Part shown: one piece after another, positions 61,420 to 64,000 of the stretch | Position numbering within the stretch: the stretch's first letter is position 1 | Layout: each line of letters starts with the position of its first letter | Translations under genes and position numbers: made by a program | The notes under the pieces: model-generated | What the model was told of the DNA's origin: nothing | Databases searched by the model: none | The model's input: the letters and a program-made list of their open reading frames with translations, nothing else | NCBI GenBank assembly: GCA_963845895.1 | Contig: CAWJTN010000001.1 | Coordinates: 124,001 to 188,000 of the forward strand | DNA: 64,000 bases | Source of the DNA: CAWJTN01 sp963845895 | GTDB lineage: Bacteria; Patescibacteriota; Microgenomatia; UBA1406; GWC2-37-13 | Direction of reading: 5' to 3'

Positions 61420-61533
61420 CTATCCTTGCCTCTGCTTATGTTTAGGATTGGAACAAGTAATATATAGCCTGCCCTTCCTTTTTACAAGCTTGCATTTTGG
61501 ACAAATTTTTTTTATTGATGCTTGAACATGCAT
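61420..61533 (-). CDS. rpmJ: Ribosomal protein bL36
   Basis: A 37-residue protein: [15 protein letters not shown], then [20 protein letters not shown]. The C-C-C-H zinc ligands of bL36 are present. It lies between infA and rpsM, its standard place. It is too short for most gene finders. Confidence 0.95.
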   Translation of the reverse strand: MHVQASIKKICPKCKLVKRKGRLYITCSNPKHKQRQG

Positions 61534-61570
61534 TTTAAAAATTTAAAATTTCAAATTTAAAATTTATAAT
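61534..61570 (-). repeat. AT-rich spacer repeat, copy C
   Basis: Begins at the infA stop (TTATAAATTTT) and runs to the rpmJ start as AAATTT units. It is almost the same as copy B at 60567-60603. Confidence 0.6.
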
Positions 61571-61779
61571 CTGTATACGATTCTTCCCCTATTTACATCG
61601 TAAGGTGTAACTTCAATCCTTACTTTATCTCCCGGTAAAATCTTGATATAGTTTTTTCTCATTTTACCCGAAAGATAACATAATATAACCTTTTCTGAAT
61701 TTGCCAATTGAACGCGAAATAAGGTGTTCGGCAAATTCTCAATTACACTGCCCTCAATAACTAATACATTATCTTTCAT
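61564..61779 (-). CDS. infA: Translation initiation factor IF-1
   Basis: The 71-residue OB-fold protein has [43 protein letters not shown] and RGRIVYRL, all standard for IF-1. It blocks the A site during initiation. Located between map and rpmJ as usual. Confidence 0.97.
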   Translation of the reverse strand: MKDNVLVIEGSVIENLPNTLFRVQLANSEKVILCYLSGKMRKNYIKILPGDKVRIEVTPYDVNRGRIVYRL

Positions 61780-61801
61780 AAGCTTATTATTTTATCACAA
61801 A

Positions 61802-62554
61802 TTACGTCAAAATGATCGTATTTGTATCTGTAACAGCTATAGTATGTTCAAAACAAGCTGATATTGAACCATCGGCTGTGGCTATAGACCAATCGCCTTG
61901 TTTTTCGTAAACCATTTCGCCGCTTCCCTTTGCATAAATCACTTCGATTGCAATCACTAAACCGGGTTTAATCTTAAGAGTTTTATCTATGGGTCTATCT
62001 AGGAATCCTGGGATAAATGGTTCTTCATGAAGCTCTCTTCCAACTCCATGTCCTGTCAACTCCTTTATTATTGAAAATTCATTGCCCTCGATTTCTCTCT
62101 TAATTGTTTGAGATATTTCTCCAATTTTATTACCTCTAACTGCTTTCTTAATCGCTTTATCTGAAGTTATCCTTCCAGTCTCTAAAAATTTATTGACTTC
62201 TTTATCGTCCTTCTTTCCAATAATAAACGTGTCTGCATAATCAGTATGAAAACCTTTGTAAAACATTCCTATATCTACTTTTAAAACATCACCATTTTTA
62301 ATGACTCTATTTGAAGGCGGCGTGTGAACAATCTGATCATTTATCGGCAAACAGGTTGCCCAATGATAATTGGGCACTCGCTTAAACGATGGTTCGCCAC
62401 CCATCTTTCTAATCAATTTTTCTGCCTCATTGTCAATCTGCAATGTTGTCATGCCTACTTTAATTTGCGGCATTAGTTCTCTGACAACTTTTTGTAATCT
62501 TAAACCACCTTCTTGCATTATTTTGATCTCTTCGGCTGATTTATACTTAATCAT
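61802..62554 (-). CDS. map: Methionine aminopeptidase type I
   Basis: The pita-bread fold shows its metal ligands: VDIGMFYKGFHTDYADTF (two Asp), ELTGHGVGRELHEEPFIPGF (His), a Glu in LVIAIEVIYA and a final Glu in SACFEHTIAVTD. It removes the initiator Met from new proteins. It starts 1 nt after the adk stop. Confidence 0.96.
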   Translation of the reverse strand: MIKYKSAEEIKIMQEGGLRLQKVVRELMPQIKVGMTTLQIDNEAEKLIRKMGGEPSFKRVPNYHWATCLPINDQIVHTPPSNRVIKNGDVLKVDIGMFYKGFHTDYADTFIIGKKDDKEVNKFLETGRITSDKAIKKAVRGNKIGEISQTIKREIEGNEFSIIKELTGHGVGRELHEEPFIPGFLDRPIDKTLKIKPGLVIAIEVIYAKGSGEMVYEKQGDWSIATADGSISACFEHTIAVTDTNTIILT

Positions 62555-62555
62555 T

Positions 62556-63683
62556 TCAAGAAAAATATATTGTCCTATAAATAGTTTCTAACTTATCACG
62601 AAATTCTTCTATTGAAAAATTATTCTTAATTAAAAAGTCTGCATAAGCTATCGGCGGACCCTGATTTGTCCCAATCAGCTGGTTAATATCTCTTTCCTCA
62701 CCAAATAATTTAGATCTATATTTTCTTTGTGAAATTCTTTTATATCTTACATTTTTATCCGCATAAATCGCTAAGATGAATATCTTTAACTTAGGTAATT
62801 TTGATTTAAGATATTGATATTCCTCCCAAGAATACAATCCATCAATCACTACCATCTGACTATTTTTTAAACATTCCATGATTTTATTTTCATTTAACAG
62901 CGCCAAAGCTTGTTTTCCATATTTTTGTCTTAACTCTTCTCTGATTTTTTTGTGCACTTCCTCAACGTGTTGTAATTTATTTCGATCTACGTAATCATTG
63001 ATATATTTGCCAAAAGAAACTACTGGTAATCCTTTCTTTTTAAAGAAATTTGCAGCTTCTGTTTTGCCAGCACCTGCTAATCCAACAATAGCTATTATAG
63101 TTTTTCTTTTCCGTTCCCAACTTTTTATTTGGTTCTTGATAAGTTGTTTCCCCAGATTTCTTAAAATTTCTTTATTTACTTCCTTTATAGGTTTTGTTCC
63201 GTCAATTGTTGCTAGTTTTCCTTGTTTCTCATAAAATTTCAAAACATGTTCAGTAAATTGATGGAAAAGATGCATTCTTTTTTTCAATGCAGGCAGAGTT
63301 TCATCTTCTCTAGCAGAATCATTTCTATAGAACAATCTATAAATAACTTCTTTGTCAGGTATCTTTATATATATTACCTTATCGACATTGTTTTTAAATT
63401 CTTCAGCTTGTTTAATGGTTCTAGGAAAACCATCAAGGATATATCCGTGTTTATATTCAGGACGTGACAAATAAGCATTAACAATCTCTATTGTCTTGTT
63501 ATCAGGAATCAAATAACCTGAATTTATTGTTTCCTTAACGTATCTTCCTAGCGTTGTTTTCTCTTTCGCAATATCTCTAAAAATATGACCTGTAGAAAGA
63601 TAAGGTATGTGTAATTGATGGGATAATAAATTACCTTGAGTTGATTTACCGGATCCTTGTATTCCAATTAAAACTAATTTCAT
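62556..63683 (-). CDS. adk: Adenylate kinase fused to a second P-loop kinase domain
   Basis: Residues 1-185 are a short-lid adenylate kinase: LIGIQGSGKSTQGNLL, LSTGHIFRDIA, GYILDGFPRTIKQAE. Residues 190-375 form another P-loop domain with IVGLAGAGKTEAANFF, VVSFGKYINDYV, VVIDGLYSWEEYQYL and YKRISQRKYRSK, close to dephospho-CoA kinase/AAA-like nucleotide kinases. Usual Adk has 180-220 residues, so this is a true fusion. The first half balances AMP, ADP and ATP; the substrate of the second is unknown. Confidence 0.92.
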   Translation of the reverse strand: MKLVLIGIQGSGKSTQGNLLSHQLHIPYLSTGHIFRDIAKEKTTLGRYVKETINSGYLIPDNKTIEIVNAYLSRPEYKHGYILDGFPRTIKQAEEFKNNVDKVIYIKIPDKEVIYRLFYRNDSAREDETLPALKKRMHLFHQFTEHVLKFYEKQGKLATIDGTKPIKEVNKEILRNLGKQLIKNQIKSWERKRKTIIAIVGLAGAGKTEAANFFKKKGLPVVSFGKYINDYVDRNKLQHVEEVHKKIREELRQKYGKQALALLNENKIMECLKNSQMVVIDGLYSWEEYQYLKSKLPKLKIFILAIYADKNVRYKRISQRKYRSKLFGEERDINQLIGTNQGPPIAYADFLIKNNFSIEEFRDKLETIYRTIYFS

Positions 63684-63687
63684 AGGT

Positions 63688-63861
63688 TTACCCTAATTTT
63701 TTCCTTTCTTTGTGTAAAGTACGTTTTCTGCAATTTCTGCAGTATTTATTAAGTTTTAAACCCTCAGGCGTATTGATTTTATTTTTTTCAACTACATAGT
63801 TCTGCCTATCACAGACACTACAAACTAAACCCACAAGAATACGTGAACCTTTTTTTGCCAT
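63688..63861 (-). CDS. rpmG: Ribosomal protein bL33
   Basis: Fifty-seven residues with two CxxC pairs: LVCSVCDRQNYVV and YCRNCRKRTLHKERKKLG; NTPEGLKLNKYC is typical bL33. It binds the E-site region of the large subunit and probably zinc. It lies between secY and adk, separated from them by 2 and 4 bp. Confidence 0.94.
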   Translation of the reverse strand: MAKKGSRILVGLVCSVCDRQNYVVEKNKINTPEGLKLNKYCRNCRKRTLHKERKKLG

Positions 63862-63863
63862 AT

Positions 63864-64000
63864 TTATCTTACAAACTTATCATAACTCTTCATAACAAGC
63901 TGAGCCTCAACCATTTTAAATGTTTCAAGAATTACGGACACAACTATTAATATACCAGTTCCTCCAATCACCAATCCGCTGATACCTGTAATTTTTGAAA
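63864..64000 (-). CDS. secY: Protein translocase subunit SecY, C-terminal part
   Basis: Only the last 44 codons are in the window: ITGISGLVIGGTGILIVVSVILETFK is the tenth membrane helix of SecY, followed by the tail VEAQLVMKSYDKFVR. The gene continues past the right edge. The order secY-rpmG-adk-map fits the end of the spc operon. Confidence 0.92.
   Translation of the reverse strand, partial: SKITGISGLVIGGTGILIVVSVILETFKMVEAQLVMKSYDKFVR

Noticed and set aside
1..64000. CRISPR array, tRNA or rRNA genes
   Set aside because: No regularly spaced direct repeats and no cloverleaf with a tRNA-like T-arm were noticed on reading both strands; a tRNAscan-type search was not possible.

Overview
This window looks like a genome fragment of a Candidate Phyla Radiation (Patescibacteria) bacterium, most likely a Microgenomates-type lineage; that placement is inference. 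It rests on the AT-rich host DNA, very tight gene packing, few Shine-Dalgarno sequences, DUF4012 and DUF2723 membrane proteins, an adenylate kinase fused to a second P-loop kinase domain, a eukaryote-type glycyl-tRNA synthetase and a type IV pilus set. No rRNA, tRNA or CRISPR array was seen.

Positions 1 to about 20,830 are GC-richer and look like part of an integrated conjugative-type element. It carries a VirD4/TraD-like coupling ATPase (cut by the left edge), a replication-relaxation protein, a DUF2958 protein behind a long folded leader, an AbiEi/AbiEii toxin-antitoxin pair, and a minus-strand type IV secretion operon (VirB2-, VirB6-, VirB3- and VirB4-like proteins, an M23 peptidase and an anchored protein of unknown role). 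In its middle (4534-13968) lies a complete diversity-generating retroelement (DGR): accessory gene avd, a 120-bp template repeat (TR), a structured TR-RT spacer, a reverse transcriptase with the DGR signature, and a roughly 1,540-residue exported target with an FGE-sulfatase/C-type-lectin variable domain and fibronectin-like repeats. TR and variable repeat (VR) differ at 19 of 120 positions, all of them adenines in TR. The target is translationally coupled to a MacB-like ABC ATPase and permease. The element ends against a UvrD-family helicase gene that lacks its C-terminal half, which suggests the integration junction.

From 21.7 to 57.6 kb the host region mixes housekeeping genes (tpiA, rpsT, glyS, recO), cell-surface functions (LCP protein, LPETG-tail protein, manC, sugar-phosphate transferase, several glycosyltransferases, DUF2723 protein), two type IV pilus blocks (PilN/PilO at 25.6-26.7 kb; Hpt, response regulator, PilB, PilC, pseudopilins, PilM-like protein and main pilin at 38.7-47.5 kb), a pyruvoyl arginine decarboxylase and a histidine-kinase module. 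Two genes here, a GT4 glycosyltransferase and a long pilin-like protein, are broken by single-base shifts. Several strong inverted repeats and a small family of hairpin or AT-rich repeats lie between genes or inside coding sequence.

From 57.6 kb to the right edge is a conserved ribosomal block on the minus strand: secY, rpmG, adk, map, infA, rpmJ, rpsM, rpsK, rpsD, rpoA, rplQ, rplM, rpsI. The most notable system is the DGR coupled to an ABC exporter inside a conjugative-type element. Second is the attenuator-like RNA upstream of the DUF2958 gene.
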